The notes beneath the pieces are model-generated. The model saw only the letters and a program-made list of their open reading frames with translations. It had not been told where the DNA came from and did not search any database. DNA of 64,000 nt. Source: Flavobacterium orientale (lineage in GTDB: Bacteria; Bacteroidota; Bacteroidia; Flavobacteriales; Flavobacteriaceae). This document shows positions 9,746-19,724 of this stretch, in pieces. A program made the position numbers and the translations under genes. The stretch is from positions 170,086 through 234,085 of the forward strand of contig NZ_BMFG01000005.1 of NCBI RefSeq assembly GCF_014638005.1. The letters run 5' to 3'. Every line of letters starts with the position of its first letter. Positions within the stretch are counted from its first letter, which is position 1.

Positions 9746-9853
9746 TTGTCTGTTATCTGTTGTCTGTTATCTGTTGTCTGTTATCTGTTGTCTGTTGTCT
9801 GTTATCTGTTGTCTGTTGTCTGTTTTAGTTACGGATAACAGATAACAGACAAC
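9746..9853 (+). repeat. Heptamer tandem repeat with inverted arm
   Basis: Eleven consecutive 7-bp units of two alternating kinds, TTGTCTG and TTATCTG, run from 9746 to 9822. After a 10-base spacer, inverse-complement units (CAGATAA, CAGACAA) occupy about 9834-9853, so the region can fold into a hairpin. It fills the space between the CLC gene and the convergent gene at 9860 and may act as a terminator. Confidence 0.9.
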
Positions 9854-9859
9854 GGAATA

Positions 9860-10381
9860 CTACTTTGTTTTTTCTCCAACAAAATAATCACTTGTGCTTT
9901 TAAACAAAACATTAAACGTAGTGAGACTACCATAAATTCTAGTAATATATTGTTGCAGGTCAATTTTTTCGGCTTCGTCTAAATTACTTGAATTTATCTT
10001 TTGTTCCATCACTCTGATTCTGTCGCGAACCATTGTAATTTTGTGAAAGAACGTGTCAATTGGCACTTCTTTATTTTGAGTAGCCGTTCCGGGTTCCATG
10101 ATTAATTTTCCGCCTTTCCATTTATCAGCAATAGGAACAACTTGTGATACATCTGACCATTTTTGTAAAATATTCTTTAGAGAGCGTTCCACATCATAAA
10201 AGCTTACAGAATCCACTTCATCTTCTAACGCTTCAATCACTTCAAATTCACTATCAATTTCAATGGTTTCGAGTCCATTCTCAATAAAAGTTACCCAATA
10301 ATGTTTAGATGTAACATTTGTTACGACACCTAATCCGAATGCTTCATGTTTTAATCTAGAGCCTATTCCTAATAATTTCAT
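9860..10381 (-). CDS. Conserved protein of unknown function with an SH3/KOW-like N-terminus
   Basis: A soluble 173-residue protein, without signal peptide or membrane segment, that I cannot assign. The first 45 residues (RLKHEAFGLGVVTNV, then HYWVTFIENGLETIEI) read like a small beta-barrel of the kind found at the ends of UvrD-type helicases. The rest is mainly helical (residues 60-165). It is divergent from uvrA across 125 bp. The SH3-like N-terminus next to uvrA is suggestive of a nucleic-acid role, but this is inference. Confidence 0.6.
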   Translation of the reverse strand: MKLLGIGSRLKHEAFGLGVVTNVTSKHYWVTFIENGLETIEIDSEFEVIEALEDEVDSVSFYDVERSLKNILQKWSDVSQVVPIADKWKGGKLIMEPGTATQNKEVPIDTFFHKITMVRDRIRVMEQKINSSNLDEAEKIDLQQYITRIYGSLTTFNVLFKSTSDYFVGEKTK

Positions 10382-10414
10382 GTTTTTTTAATTTTTTGGT
10401 ATTGCTATTTTTTT

Positions 10415-10422
10415 CAAAAATA
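10415..10422 (-). promoter_or_regulatory. -7 promoter element of the gene at 9860-10381
   Basis: TATTTTTG on the minus strand, 33 bp before the ATG, matches TAnnTTTG. The -33 element is not clear. Confidence 0.45.
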
Positions 10423-10478
10423 GAAATTGTTTAACAAATTCTTCTACTATGTATATCAAAATCTTTAGGTCAAAATCG

Positions 10479-10486
10479 TACCTTTG
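10479..10486 (+). promoter_or_regulatory. -7 promoter element of uvrA
   Basis: TACCTTTG matches TAnnTTTG and ends 20 bp before the uvrA ATG, predicting a short leader. The same octamer precedes the MFS gene at 58652. No SOS-type operator is evident. Confidence 0.55.
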
Positions 10487-10506
10487 CGTTTTGCCGTAAA
10501 AAACAT

Positions 10507-13338
10507 ATGCTAAACCCTGAAGAATCTATCGAAGTTTTAGGAGCTCGAGTTCACAATTTAAAGAACATTGATGTTTCCATTCCCAGAGAAAAACTGGTGG
10601 TTATTACCGGACTTTCGGGTTCCGGAAAATCGTCATTAGCCTTTGATACCATTTATGCAGAAGGGCAACGTCGTTATATCGAAACCTTTTCTGCATATGC
10701 CAGACAATTTCTTGGCGGATTAGAACGTCCGGATGTTGATAAAATTGACGGACTATCTCCTGTAATTGCCATTGAGCAAAAAACAACGAGTAAAAGTCCG
10801 CGTTCCACCGTTGGAACCATCACAGAAATTTACGATTTTCTTCGTTTATTATTTGCCCGAGCAGCAGACGCTTATAGTTATAATACGGGCGAAAAAATGG
10901 TTTCCTATTCGGATGAACAAATCAAAGATTTGATTATTGAAAGTTTCAACGGAAAACGCATCAATATTCTGGCACCGGTTATTCGTTCCCGAAAAGGACA
11001 TTATGCTGAATTGTTTCAACAAATTGCCAAACAAGGATTTGTGAAAGTACGGGTTAATGGCGAAATAAAAGATCTTGTTTCCGGCATGAAACTCGATCGT
11101 TATAAAACGCATGATATCGAAATTGTCATCGATCGCATGCAGATTGAATCGGATGAAGATACAAACAAGCGATTGGCAGAAAGTATCAAAACGGCGATGC
11201 ATCATGGTGATGACATTATGATGGTTATTGAACACGACAGTCAGGAAGTACGCTATTTCAGTAGAACATTAATGTGTCCCACTTCCGGAATTTCGTATCC
11301 CAATCCGGAGCCCAATAATTTTTCATTCAATTCACCAAAAGGAGCTTGTGACAGTTGCAATGGTTTGGGAACTATCAATCAAATCAATTCGAAGAAAATT
11401 ATTCCGAACCCCAAATTATCTATCAAACAAGGCGGATTTGCTCCACTTGGCGACTATAAAAACACTTGGATTTTTAAACAATTAGAAACCATTGGTGAAA
11501 AATATAATTTTAAAATCACCGACCCTATTGACTCCATTTCTGATGAAGCTATGGATGTTATTCTCAATGGCGGTAAGGATAAATTTGCGGTTGCATCTAA
11601 AACATTAGGTATTACTAAAGAATATAAAATTGATTTTGAGGGGATTTCGAGTTTTATCAAAAACCAACACGATGACAGTAATTCTAATTCCATAAAACGA
11701 TGGGCAAAAGAATTCATGGATGAAATTCCTTGTCCGGATTGTGACGGTTCTCGTTTGAAAAAAGAAGCCTTATATTTTAAAATTAACGAAAAAAATATTG
11801 CCGATTTATCCTTGATGGACATTTCGGAATTAGCGGTTTGGTTTGGACAATTGGAACCCTTTCTATCGGAAAAGCAAAAAGCGATTTCCGGAGAAATTAC
11901 CAAAGAAATAAAAACCCGTTTGCAGTTTCTGTTGGATGTGGGATTGAATTACCTATCCTTGAACAGAAGTTCAAAATCGCTTTCCGGCGGTGAAGCACAA
12001 CGCATTCGATTAGCCACTCAAATTGGTTCTCAATTGGTGGGTGTTTTATATATTTTAGACGAACCCAGCATTGGTTTGCATCAACGTGACAATGAGCGAT
12101 TGATTAATTCGTTAGAAAATTTAAGAGATATCGGCAATTCTGTTTTGGTTGTAGAACACGACAAAGACATGATTGAACGTGCCGATTGGGTGATTGACAT
12201 TGGTCCGAAAGCCGGTCGATTTGGCGGCCAAATCATTAGTCAGGGAACACCGGAATCGCTATTGCAAGAATCGACCATTACGGCTCAATTTCTCAATGGC
12301 AACATGAAAATTGAAGTTCCGAAAAAACGCAGAGAAGGCAATGGTAAAAAGCTAAAACTAACCGGAGCAACAGGCAATAATTTAAAAAATGTATCAGTTG
12401 AATTTCCTTTAGGGAAAATGATTTGCGTTACGGGAGTTTCCGGAAGTGGAAAATCGACGTTGATTAACGAAACGCTTTACCCTATTTTAAATGAATATTT
12501 TTTTAATGCGGTAAAAAAACCGCAACCTTTCAAAAAAATCGAAGGTTTAGAACATATTGACAAAGTCATTGACATTGACCAAAGTCCGATTGGAAGAACC
12601 CCTCGAAGTAATCCGGCTACTTATACTGATGTGTTTTCGGAAATCAGAAGTTTGTTTACACAAACACCCGAAGCCATGATTCGGGGTTATAAGGCAGGAC
12701 GTTTCAGTTTTAATGTCACAGGCGGTCGATGTGAAACCTGCGAAGGTTCCGGAGTGAGAACCATCGAAATGAGTTTTTTGCCTGATGTTTATGTGGAATG
12801 TGAATCGTGTATGGGAAAACGTTTCAACAGAGAAACTTTAGAAATCCGATACAAAGGAAAATCCATTTCGGATGTTTTGAATATGACAGTGGATGAAGCG
12901 GTAGATTTTTTTGAAAACATTCCTAAAATTTACAGAAAAGTAAAAACCATTCAAGATGTTGGTTTGGGGTATATCACTTTGGGGCAACAAAGCACAACGC
13001 TTTCGGGTGGTGAAGCACAGCGAATCAAATTAGCCACAGAACTTTCTAAAAAAGATACCGGTAATACGTTTTATATCCTAGACGAACCTACCACAGGTTT
13101 GCATTTTGAAGATATACGGGTGTTGATGGATGTTTTGAATAAATTGGTAGACAAAGGCAATACGGTCTTGGTGATCGAACACAACATGGATGTCATCAAA
13201 TTGGCCGATTATATAATTGATATCGGTTTGGAAGGTGGAAAAGGCGGCGGAGAAGTCATTGCGAAAGGCACTCCCGAAGAAATTATAAAAAACAAAAAAA
13301 GCTTCACGGCTCAGTTTCTAAAAAAAGAATTACTTTAG
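10507..13338 (+). CDS. uvrA: Excinuclease ABC subunit UvrA
   Basis: The damage-recognition ATPase of nucleotide excision repair, 943 residues, full length. Two ABC modules are complete: Walker A GLSGSGKS (35-42) and GVSGSGKST in the second half, two LSGGEAQR signatures, and Walker [11 protein letters not shown] and [10 protein letters not shown]. Zinc-binding Cys pairs are visible as CDSCNG, CPDCDG, CETCEG and [18 protein letters not shown] near the N-terminus is a UvrA hallmark. No uvrB or uvrC is nearby, which is common. Confidence 0.98.
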   Translation: MLNPEESIEVLGARVHNLKNIDVSIPREKLVVITGLSGSGKSSLAFDTIYAEGQRRYIETFSAYARQFLGGLERPDVDKIDGLSPVIAIEQKTTSKSPRSTVGTITEIYDFLRLLFARAADAYSYNTGEKMVSYSDEQIKDLIIESFNGKRINILAPVIRSRKGHYAELFQQIAKQGFVKVRVNGEIKDLVSGMKLDRYKTHDIEIVIDRMQIESDEDTNKRLAESIKTAMHHGDDIMMVIEHDSQEVRYFSRTLMCPTSGISYPNPEPNNFSFNSPKGACDSCNGLGTINQINSKKIIPNPKLSIKQGGFAPLGDYKNTWIFKQLETIGEKYNFKITDPIDSISDEAMDVILNGGKDKFAVASKTLGITKEYKIDFEGISSFIKNQHDDSNSNSIKRWAKEFMDEIPCPDCDGSRLKKEALYFKINEKNIADLSLMDISELAVWFGQLEPFLSEKQKAISGEITKEIKTRLQFLLDVGLNYLSLNRSSKSLSGGEAQRIRLATQIGSQLVGVLYILDEPSIGLHQRDNERLINSLENLRDIGNSVLVVEHDKDMIERADWVIDIGPKAGRFGGQIISQGTPESLLQESTITAQFLNGNMKIEVPKKRREGNGKKLKLTGATGNNLKNVSVEFPLGKMICVTGVSGSGKSTLINETLYPILNEYFFNAVKKPQPFKKIEGLEHIDKVIDIDQSPIGRTPRSNPATYTDVFSEIRSLFTQTPEAMIRGYKAGRFSFNVTGGRCETCEGSGVRTIEMSFLPDVYVECESCMGKRFNRETLEIRYKGKSISDVLNMTVDEAVDFFENIPKIYRKVKTIQDVGLGYITLGQQSTTLSGGEAQRIKLATELSKKDTGNTFYILDEPTTGLHFEDIRVLMDVLNKLVDKGNTVLVIEHNMDVIKLADYIIDIGLEGGKGGGEVIAKGTPEEIIKNKKSFTAQFLKKELL

Positions 13339-13370
13339 CACGTTTGTTTAATTTAAAAAAGAAAAGAAAA

Positions 13371-14096
13371 ATGGCAGCACATAATTACGATAACGAAGAC
13401 GATAGAATCCAAGCAAAATTCAAACAAAAAAACTGGAACGAAATACGAACCAATGATTCTTGGGCCATTTTTAAGATCATGGCTGAATTTGTAAATGGTT
13501 ATGAAAGTATGGCTCGGATTGGACCTTGTGTTTCTATTTTCGGATCAGCAAGAACAAAACCGGGTGAGAAATATTATGAATTGGCTGAAAGTGTGGCTTA
13601 CAAAATCAGTAAAGCAGGCTATGGCGTTATTACCGGAGGAGGTCCCGGAATTATGGAGGCCGGAAACAAAGGAGCTCATCGCGGTGAAGGAACTTCAGTT
13701 GGATTGAACATTGACTTGCCATTTGAACAACATTTTAATCCCTATATTGATAAAGACAAAAACCTGAACTTTGATTATTTCTTCGTTCGTAAAGTTATGT
13801 TTGTCAAATATTCACAAGGATTTGTAGTAATGCCAGGCGGTTTCGGAACTTTAGATGAATTGTTTGAAGCCATCACGTTAATTCAAACAAAGAAAATTGG
13901 GAAATTCCCAATTATTTTAGTCGGAAGCGAGTTTTGGTCCGGTTTATTAGATTGGATTCAAAACGTCATGATTGACATCCAAAAAAATGCGAGTCCGGAA
14001 GACATGAACCTCATCCGAGTTGTTGATACCGAAGATGAAGTTGTTGCCGTGCTTGATGCCTTCTACAAAAAGTACAATTTGAGTCCGAATTTCTAA
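13371..14096 (+). CDS. LOG-family Rossmann-fold protein (putative nucleotide phosphoribohydrolase)
   Basis: Contains the LOG signatures GGGPGIMEAGNKGA and PGGFGTLDELFEA, which bind nucleoside monophosphate. Family members release a base from cytokinin riboside or purine monophosphates. The start at 13371 (MAAHNYDNE) is chosen over an upstream in-frame TTG at 13344, giving 241 residues. Residues 1-45 are a hydrophilic N-terminal extension. The gene follows uvrA by 32 bp and is closed by a strong terminator, so it may share the uvrA transcript. Confidence 0.85.
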   Translation: MAAHNYDNEDDRIQAKFKQKNWNEIRTNDSWAIFKIMAEFVNGYESMARIGPCVSIFGSARTKPGEKYYELAESVAYKISKAGYGVITGGGPGIMEAGNKGAHRGEGTSVGLNIDLPFEQHFNPYIDKDKNLNFDYFFVRKVMFVKYSQGFVVMPGGFGTLDELFEAITLIQTKKIGKFPIILVGSEFWSGLLDWIQNVMIDIQKNASPEDMNLIRVVDTEDEVVAVLDAFYKKYNLSPNF

Positions 14097-14100
14097 TACA

Positions 14101-14123
14101 AAGCTGCTTTTGCAGCTTTTTTT
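14101..14123 (+). terminator. Rho-independent terminator after the LOG-family gene
   Basis: A perfect stem AAGCTGC/GCAGCTT with a four-base loop is followed by a T tract. Confidence 0.85.
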
Positions 14124-14212
14124 CAATACATCAAGCAACCCAATACGCTAATTTGTATCTTTTAATTAGTAAATTGGCAGATTGAAACCTACAACTTTTT
14201 TTCTATTCACCA

Positions 14213-17044
14213 TTGAAGACACTATTTCGATATCTCATTTGTATAATCACCTTACTACTGGTCAATCCAGTAGTGGCTCAACATGAATTGTATTTAAATG
14301 TAGAGCTTCATCCCACTTCAAAAAAGTTATTTGTTCAACAAGAAATCGTTTTTAAAAATACAACCAAACAAGTTTTACAGTCCCTTATTTTAAACGATTG
14401 GAATCATGCCTATTCTGATAAAAACACCCCATTAGGAAGACGTTTTTCCGATGAGTTTGTGCGTAATTTTCATTTAGCAAAAGACGATGAGCGAGGCAAA
14501 ACCTCTGATTTAACGATTCTGGATTCGGAATCCTTATTTTTAGATTGGAACCGAGTGGAAAAACATCCTGATTTGATTGAAGTTAAATTAAGAAAACCTC
14601 TACCTCCGGGAGACAACATCGTTTTAAAACTTACTTACATCAGTTACATACCCAAAGATAAATTTACAAAGTTTGGTCACAATGATTCCGGTGATATGTA
14701 TCTTAAAAATTGGTTTTTGACGCCTGCTCGTTATGAAAACAATGATTTTGTACGCTATAGCAATTTAAATTTAGATGACATTCCCAATGCTCAATTTGAC
14801 ATACAATTAAAATTAAAACTTCCAAAAAATTTAAAATCGTTTTCTGATCTCAATTCCGGTAGTCTCAGCGAGGAAGAAATTCATAACGTTTATACTTATT
14901 CGGGTGAAAACAGAAATGATTTCAACTTGTTTATTAGTCAGACTTTAGATTTTAACAGTTACAAAAACAGTATTGTAAATGTCATTACAAATTTGAAAGA
15001 AAACCGATTGAGTTCCATTCAAAAAGCTGTTGTTATTGACCGAATTGTTCATTATGTGGACACTACAATTGGAAACTATCCCTTTGAAAAAATAACTGTT
15101 TCGCAAGTGGATTATGAACGTAATCCGTTTTATGGATTGAATCAATTGCCCTCCTTTATCAGTCCGTTTCCTGATGAATTTATTTTTGAATTAAAGTTTT
15201 TGAAAACCTATTTGAATAATTTTTTACAAAACACACTTCAAATCAACCATCGTTCGGATAGTTGGGTTCATGATGGTATTCAGGTTTATTTGATGATGCA
15301 CTATATTGATGAAAATTACCCGGAAATGAAAATGATGGGTAACATTTCCAAGATGAAACTTTTGAAGAGTTACAATTTAACCAATGTTGATTTTAATGAA
15401 CAGTATAGTTATTTCTATATGTTGATGGCTCGAAAAAATTTAGATCAACCCATTGGCGATTCCAAAAGCAGTTTTATAAAATTTAATGAACAAATTGCCG
15501 GAAAATACAGAGCCGGTTTGAGTTTGAAATATTTAGATAATTTTTTAGGAAACAATTCCGTTAATCAATCTATAGCTGAATTTTATGCTCTCAATTTAGA
15601 AAAACAAACAGACCGATGTGATTTTGAAGATGTACTCCAAGAAAAAACACGAAAATCATTGGACTGGTTTTTTAAGACCATTATTAATTCCAGAGACCTA
15701 ATTGATTACAAATTTAAAGACCTCAAAAAATCAAAAGACAGTGTTGAAATTACGCTTAAAAACAAAACGGGGATTACTGTTCCCATTCCGGTCTATGGCA
15801 TAAAAGATTCAAAAGTTGTTTTTAAAGATTGGATTGAAAATGTTTCCACCGATACCGTTTTGGTATATCCAAGAAATGACATTGATAAATTGGTCATCAA
15901 TTATAAAAATGAAGTTCCCGAATACAATTTGAGAAACAACTGGAAATCAACAAAACCTTTTGTGATTACCAATCGACCCGTGAAATTTAATTTTATGAAA
16001 GATTTGGAAGACCCGTTTTACAATCAAATATTATATGTACCGACAGTATCCTATAATTTATACGATGGTTTAACGCCCGGACTTCGTTTTCACAACAAAA
16101 CCATTTTAGACAAACCCTTTATTTTTGATGTAAATCCGGCTTACTCGTCGCTGACCCATTCCTTGGTTGGCAATTTCAGTTTGGTTCATCTTCACAACAG
16201 AAGGGAGCACAATCTTTATCAAATGAGATTTTCGTTAAACGGTTCTTTTTTTCATTATGCACCCGATGCATCGTACATGAAACTAACTCCAATGGCTATT
16301 TTAAGAATGCGACCCAGCAATTTCAGAGACAATAGAAAAGAATTTTTTGTGTTTCGGAATATTTTTGTGAATAGAGAACAAAATAATTATACCATTTTAC
16401 AACCTGATAACGACAGCTATTCTATTTTTAATGCCAAATACATTAACAGTAGAACCGAATTACGCGATCATTTTAGCGTAAAAACAGATTTACAGTTGGC
16501 TTCTATATTTGGAAAATCAACGATAGAGTTAGAATATCGCAATTTATTTGACAACAATCGCCAATTGAATGTTCGCTTTTTTGCCGGTTCTTTTTTATAT
16601 CGAAACACCAATTCCGATTTTTACAGTTTTGGCATTTCGCAAGCCAACGATTATTTGTTTGATTATAATTTGTACGGAAGATCGGAAACTACCGGATTTT
16701 TTAGTCAACAATATGTAGTAGCAGAAGGAGGATTTAAATCACGATTTGATGATTCTTTTGCCAATCAATGGATTACTTCCATAAATTCCAGTATCAATAT
16801 TTGGAATTGGATTGAAGTTTATGGCGATGCGGGAGTTTATAAAAACAAGTATTTTTCAGAAAAATTCATCTACAATTCCGGTATCCGACTCAATTTGGTT
16901 ACCGATTATTTTGAAGTCTACTTTCCGGTTCATTCCACTTCAGGTTGGGAAATTGGTCAAAAGAACTACCAAGAACGGGTACGATTTATGATTACTTTAA
17001 GTCCCGAAATTCTAGTTGGATTATTTACCCGAAAATGGTTTTAA
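14213..17044 (+). CDS. M1 peptidase-like (degenerate) exported protein with C-terminal beta-barrel-like domain
   Basis: A 943-residue protein with a signal peptide ending near VVAQ (residue 23). Residues 25-245 form the beta-rich N-terminal region typical of M1 (gluzincin) peptidases. Residues 265-500 resemble the M1 catalytic helices, including SDSWVHDGIQVYL (348-360), which aligns with the LWLNEGFATY block. The zinc motif HExxH is absent: the equivalent stretch reads LKTYLNNFLQN. From about 610 onward the sequence has many short aromatic-rich strands and ends in Phe (FTRKWF), as in outer-membrane barrels. The start is TTG, since no ATG preserves the signal peptide. Probably a non-catalytic outer-membrane protein; function unknown. 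Confidence 0.65.
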   Translation: MKTLFRYLICIITLLLVNPVVAQHELYLNVELHPTSKKLFVQQEIVFKNTTKQVLQSLILNDWNHAYSDKNTPLGRRFSDEFVRNFHLAKDDERGKTSDLTILDSESLFLDWNRVEKHPDLIEVKLRKPLPPGDNIVLKLTYISYIPKDKFTKFGHNDSGDMYLKNWFLTPARYENNDFVRYSNLNLDDIPNAQFDIQLKLKLPKNLKSFSDLNSGSLSEEEIHNVYTYSGENRNDFNLFISQTLDFNSYKNSIVNVITNLKENRLSSIQKAVVIDRIVHYVDTTIGNYPFEKITVSQVDYERNPFYGLNQLPSFISPFPDEFIFELKFLKTYLNNFLQNTLQINHRSDSWVHDGIQVYLMMHYIDENYPEMKMMGNISKMKLLKSYNLTNVDFNEQYSYFYMLMARKNLDQPIGDSKSSFIKFNEQIAGKYRAGLSLKYLDNFLGNNSVNQSIAEFYALNLEKQTDRCDFEDVLQEKTRKSLDWFFKTIINSRDLIDYKFKDLKKSKDSVEITLKNKTGITVPIPVYGIKDSKVVFKDWIENVSTDTVLVYPRNDIDKLVINYKNEVPEYNLRNNWKSTKPFVITNRPVKFNFMKDLEDPFYNQILYVPTVSYNLYDGLTPGLRFHNKTILDKPFIFDVNPAYSSLTHSLVGNFSLVHLHNRREHNLYQMRFSLNGSFFHYAPDASYMKLTPMAILRMRPSNFRDNRKEFFVFRNIFVNREQNNYTILQPDNDSYSIFNAKYINSRTELRDHFSVKTDLQLASIFGKSTIELEYRNLFDNNRQLNVRFFAGSFLYRNTNSDFYSFGISQANDYLFDYNLYGRSETTGFFSQQYVVAEGGFKSRFDDSFANQWITSINSSINIWNWIEVYGDAGVYKNKYFSEKFIYNSGIRLNLVTDYFEVYFPVHSTSGWEIGQKNYQERVRFMITLSPEILVGLFTRKWF

Positions 17045-17176
17045 CTACATGAAATCGCCTTTTTAATCAAACATTAATCAAGTAAATTGCTATTTTTATT
17101 GCATTATTGATAAAATACCTTCCTCATTTTGCCTTTTTTTTATCAATAATTAAAAAATATTTTAAAATCAAAATGA

Positions 17177-17205
17177 TTGATTTATTAGATTTTTACTTAA
17201 ATTTG
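17177..17205 (+). promoter_or_regulatory. Bacteroidota-type promoter of the E1 dehydrogenase gene
   Basis: TTG at 17177-17179 and TAAATTTG at 17198-17205 are separated by 18 bp. The element ends 23 bp before the ATG. The remaining 184-bp spacer is AT-rich with no other feature seen. Confidence 0.7.
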
Positions 17206-17228
17206 TTCACAACAAGTTATTTTTTGCT

Positions 17229-19634
17229 ATGACATCATCCGAAACAACAAAGATTATTACGTTTGAAGATTTTAAAACCGAAGTTTTAAATGACTATAAA
17301 ATTGCGATACTAAGTAGAGAATGCAGCCTTTTGGGAAGACGTGAAGTTTTAACCGGAAAAGCCAAGTTCGGAATTTTTGGCGATGGAAAAGAAGTGCCAC
17401 AATTAGCTCTTGCTAAAGCATTTCAAAATGGTGATTTTCGTTCCGGTTATTATAGAGACCAAACTTTCATGATGGCCATTGGTCAATTAACAATAGAACA
17501 GTTTTTTGCTGGTTTATATGGTCACACCGATATTAATTTTGACCCAATGAGTGCCGGAAGACAAATGGGAGGCCATTTTGCCACCCATTCTTTGGATGAA
17601 AACGGAAATTGGAAAGATTTAACCAAACAAAAAAACTCCAGTTCTGATATTTCTCCAACAGCAGGTCAGATGCCCAGATTGTTAGGTTTGGCTCAAGCTT
17701 CAAAAATTTACAGAAATGTTGGTGTTTTACCCAAGAAAAATAAATTTTCAACTAACGGAAATGAAATTGCTTGGGGAACCATTGGAAATGCGAGTACTTC
17801 TGAAGGTTTATTTTTTGAAACGATTAATGCTGCAGGCGTACTTCAAGTGCCGATGGTCATGAGCGTTTGGGATGATGAATACGGCATTTCAGTACACGCA
17901 AAACACCAAACCACCAAAGAAAACATATCCGAAATTCTTAAAGGATTTCAACGTGATGAAAACAATAAAGGTTATGAGATTCTAACCGTTTTAGGTTGGG
18001 ATTATCCGGCTTTAGTGAATACCTACAAACAAGCTGCTCAAATTGCACGTGAGGAACATGTTCCTGTTTTAATTCACGTGAAAGAATTGACACAGCCCCA
18101 AGGTCATTCGACTTCAGGAAGTCACGAACGCTATAAAAATGCTGATCGATTGGCTTGGGAAGCTACCTATGATTGTATTGCTCAAATGAGAAAATGGATG
18201 CTTGCCAATTCGATTGCTACCAATGAAGAATTGGAAGAAATTGAATCGGCGTCTAAAAAAGAAGTTTTAGAAGGCAAAAAAAATGCATGGAATGCCTTTT
18301 TAGACCCAATAAAAAAAGAACAAAACGAATTGGTCACGCTGTTAGAATTCATTGCAGCATCAAGTGTAAATCGCGTGTTTATTCAGAAATATGCCGATGA
18401 TTTAAAAAGTAGCAAGGAACCTATTCGAAAAGATATTATCACCACAGCACGTAAGGTGCTTCGAATGATTATTGGTGAGAGCGGTCAAGGAAAATTAGCT
18501 GCATGGATTTCAAATTACATCGAAACCATTCAACCTAAATTCAGTTCGCATTTGTTTTCTGAATCCAATCAAAATGTATTTTCAGTTAAAGAAGAACTTC
18601 CAACTTACGATGAATCGAGCGAAGAAGTAGATGCCCGTTTGGTTTTACGAGATAATTTTGACGCTATTTTTACTAAAAATCCGGAAGTATTACTATTTGG
18701 TGAAGACTCCGGAACCATTGGCGATGTAAACCAAGGTTTGGAAGGAATGCAGGAAAAATTCGGGGAACTTCGTGTGGCCGATGCAGGAATCAGAGAAGCC
18801 ACCATTTTAGGACAAGGAATTGGAATGGCAATGCGTGGTCTGCGACCCATTGCCGAAATTCAATATCTGGATTATTTGTTGTATGCCATTCAAATTATGA
18901 GTGATGATTTGGCAACTTTACAATACAGAACCAAAGGAAAGCAAAAAGCTCCTTTGATTATACGAACCAGAGGTCACCGTCTTGAAGGCGTTTGGCATTC
19001 AGGCTCGCCGATGGGAATGATTATAAACGCACTTCGAGGTATTCATGTTTTGGTACCGAGAAACATGACCAAAGCAGCAGGTTTTTACAACACCTTATTA
19101 GAAACTGACGAACCGGCATTGCTCATTGAATGTTTAAACGGTTATCGATTAAAAGAAAAAATGCCTACCAATTTAGGTGCATTCAAAACGCCAATTGGCG
19201 TTGTAGAAACCATCAGAAAAGGTACAGATATTACTTTAGTATCTTATGGTTCTACGCTTCGCTTGGTGGAACAAGCGGCCAAAGAATTACAAGAAGTTGG
19301 CATTTCATGTGAAATCATTGACATTCAATCGTTGTTGCCTTTTGATATCAATCATGACATTCAAAAAAGTTTGGCTACAACCAATCGCTTATTAATAATT
19401 GATGAAGATGTTCCCGGTGGTGCCTCCGCTTATATTTTACAACAGATTATTGATGTTCAAAATGGTTATGATTATTTAGACAGCAAACCACAAACGCTAG
19501 CTGCCAAACCTCACCGACCTGCTTATGGCACAGATGGTGATTATTTTTCAAAACCTTCTGTAGAAGATATTTATGAAAAAGTGTATGCTATGATGCATGA
19601 AGTTAATCCAAAAGAATATCCAAGTTTATATTAA
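17229..19634 (+). CDS. 2-oxoacid (branched-chain type) dehydrogenase E1, fused alpha and beta subunits
   Basis: A thiamine diphosphate-dependent E1 of 801 residues that joins the usually separate alpha (about 1-400) and beta (about 470-801) subunits. In the alpha half GNASTSEG (186-193) starts the ThDP motif and DEYGISV ends it. In the beta half, LFGEDSG, REATILGQGIGMAMRG, IRTRGHR and IIDEDVPGGASAYI match E1-beta. It should decarboxylate a 2-oxoacid and pass the acyl group to a lipoyl E2, which is not in this window. Branched-chain 2-oxoacids, precursors of iso-fatty acids abundant in this group, are the likely substrate by family; this is not shown by the sequence. Confidence 0.9.
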   Translation: MTSSETTKIITFEDFKTEVLNDYKIAILSRECSLLGRREVLTGKAKFGIFGDGKEVPQLALAKAFQNGDFRSGYYRDQTFMMAIGQLTIEQFFAGLYGHTDINFDPMSAGRQMGGHFATHSLDENGNWKDLTKQKNSSSDISPTAGQMPRLLGLAQASKIYRNVGVLPKKNKFSTNGNEIAWGTIGNASTSEGLFFETINAAGVLQVPMVMSVWDDEYGISVHAKHQTTKENISEILKGFQRDENNKGYEILTVLGWDYPALVNTYKQAAQIAREEHVPVLIHVKELTQPQGHSTSGSHERYKNADRLAWEATYDCIAQMRKWMLANSIATNEELEEIESASKKEVLEGKKNAWNAFLDPIKKEQNELVTLLEFIAASSVNRVFIQKYADDLKSSKEPIRKDIITTARKVLRMIIGESGQGKLAAWISNYIETIQPKFSSHLFSESNQNVFSVKEELPTYDESSEEVDARLVLRDNFDAIFTKNPEVLLFGEDSGTIGDVNQGLEGMQEKFGELRVADAGIREATILGQGIGMAMRGLRPIAEIQYLDYLLYAIQIMSDDLATLQYRTKGKQKAPLIIRTRGHRLEGVWHSGSPMGMIINALRGIHVLVPRNMTKAAGFYNTLLETDEPALLIECLNGYRLKEKMPTNLGAFKTPIGVVETIRKGTDITLVSYGSTLRLVEQAAKELQEVGISCEIIDIQSLLPFDINHDIQKSLATTNRLLIIDEDVPGGASAYILQQIIDVQNGYDYLDSKPQTLAAKPHRPAYGTDGDYFSKPSVEDIYEKVYAMMHEVNPKEYPSLY

Positions 19635-19644
19635 AAAACACTCT

Positions 19645-19677
19645 AAAGCCGTTCCTTAGTTGAGCGGCTTTTTTTTA
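19645..19677 (+). terminator. Rho-independent terminator after the E1 gene
   Basis: Stem AAAGCCG/CGGCTTT with a 13-base loop and a run of T. Confidence 0.75.
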
Positions 19678-19712
19678 GTATCATAAATAAAAAAGTGACT
19701 TTCAATTTTGAG

Positions 19713-19720
19713 TATCTTTG
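19713..19720 (+). promoter_or_regulatory. -7 promoter element four bases before an ATG
   Basis: TATCTTTG is followed by only TTGA before the ATG at 19725, so the transcript would be leaderless or nearly so. Confidence 0.55.
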
Positions 19721-19724
19721 TTGA

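Noticed and set aside
9746..9853. CRISPR-like array
   Set aside because: Units are 7 bp without spacers and no cas genes are present; it is a simple tandem repeat.
17045..17228. Riboswitch or leader RNA before the E1 gene
   Set aside because: The spacer is AT-rich with a clear promoter near the start codon and no recognisable conserved RNA motif.
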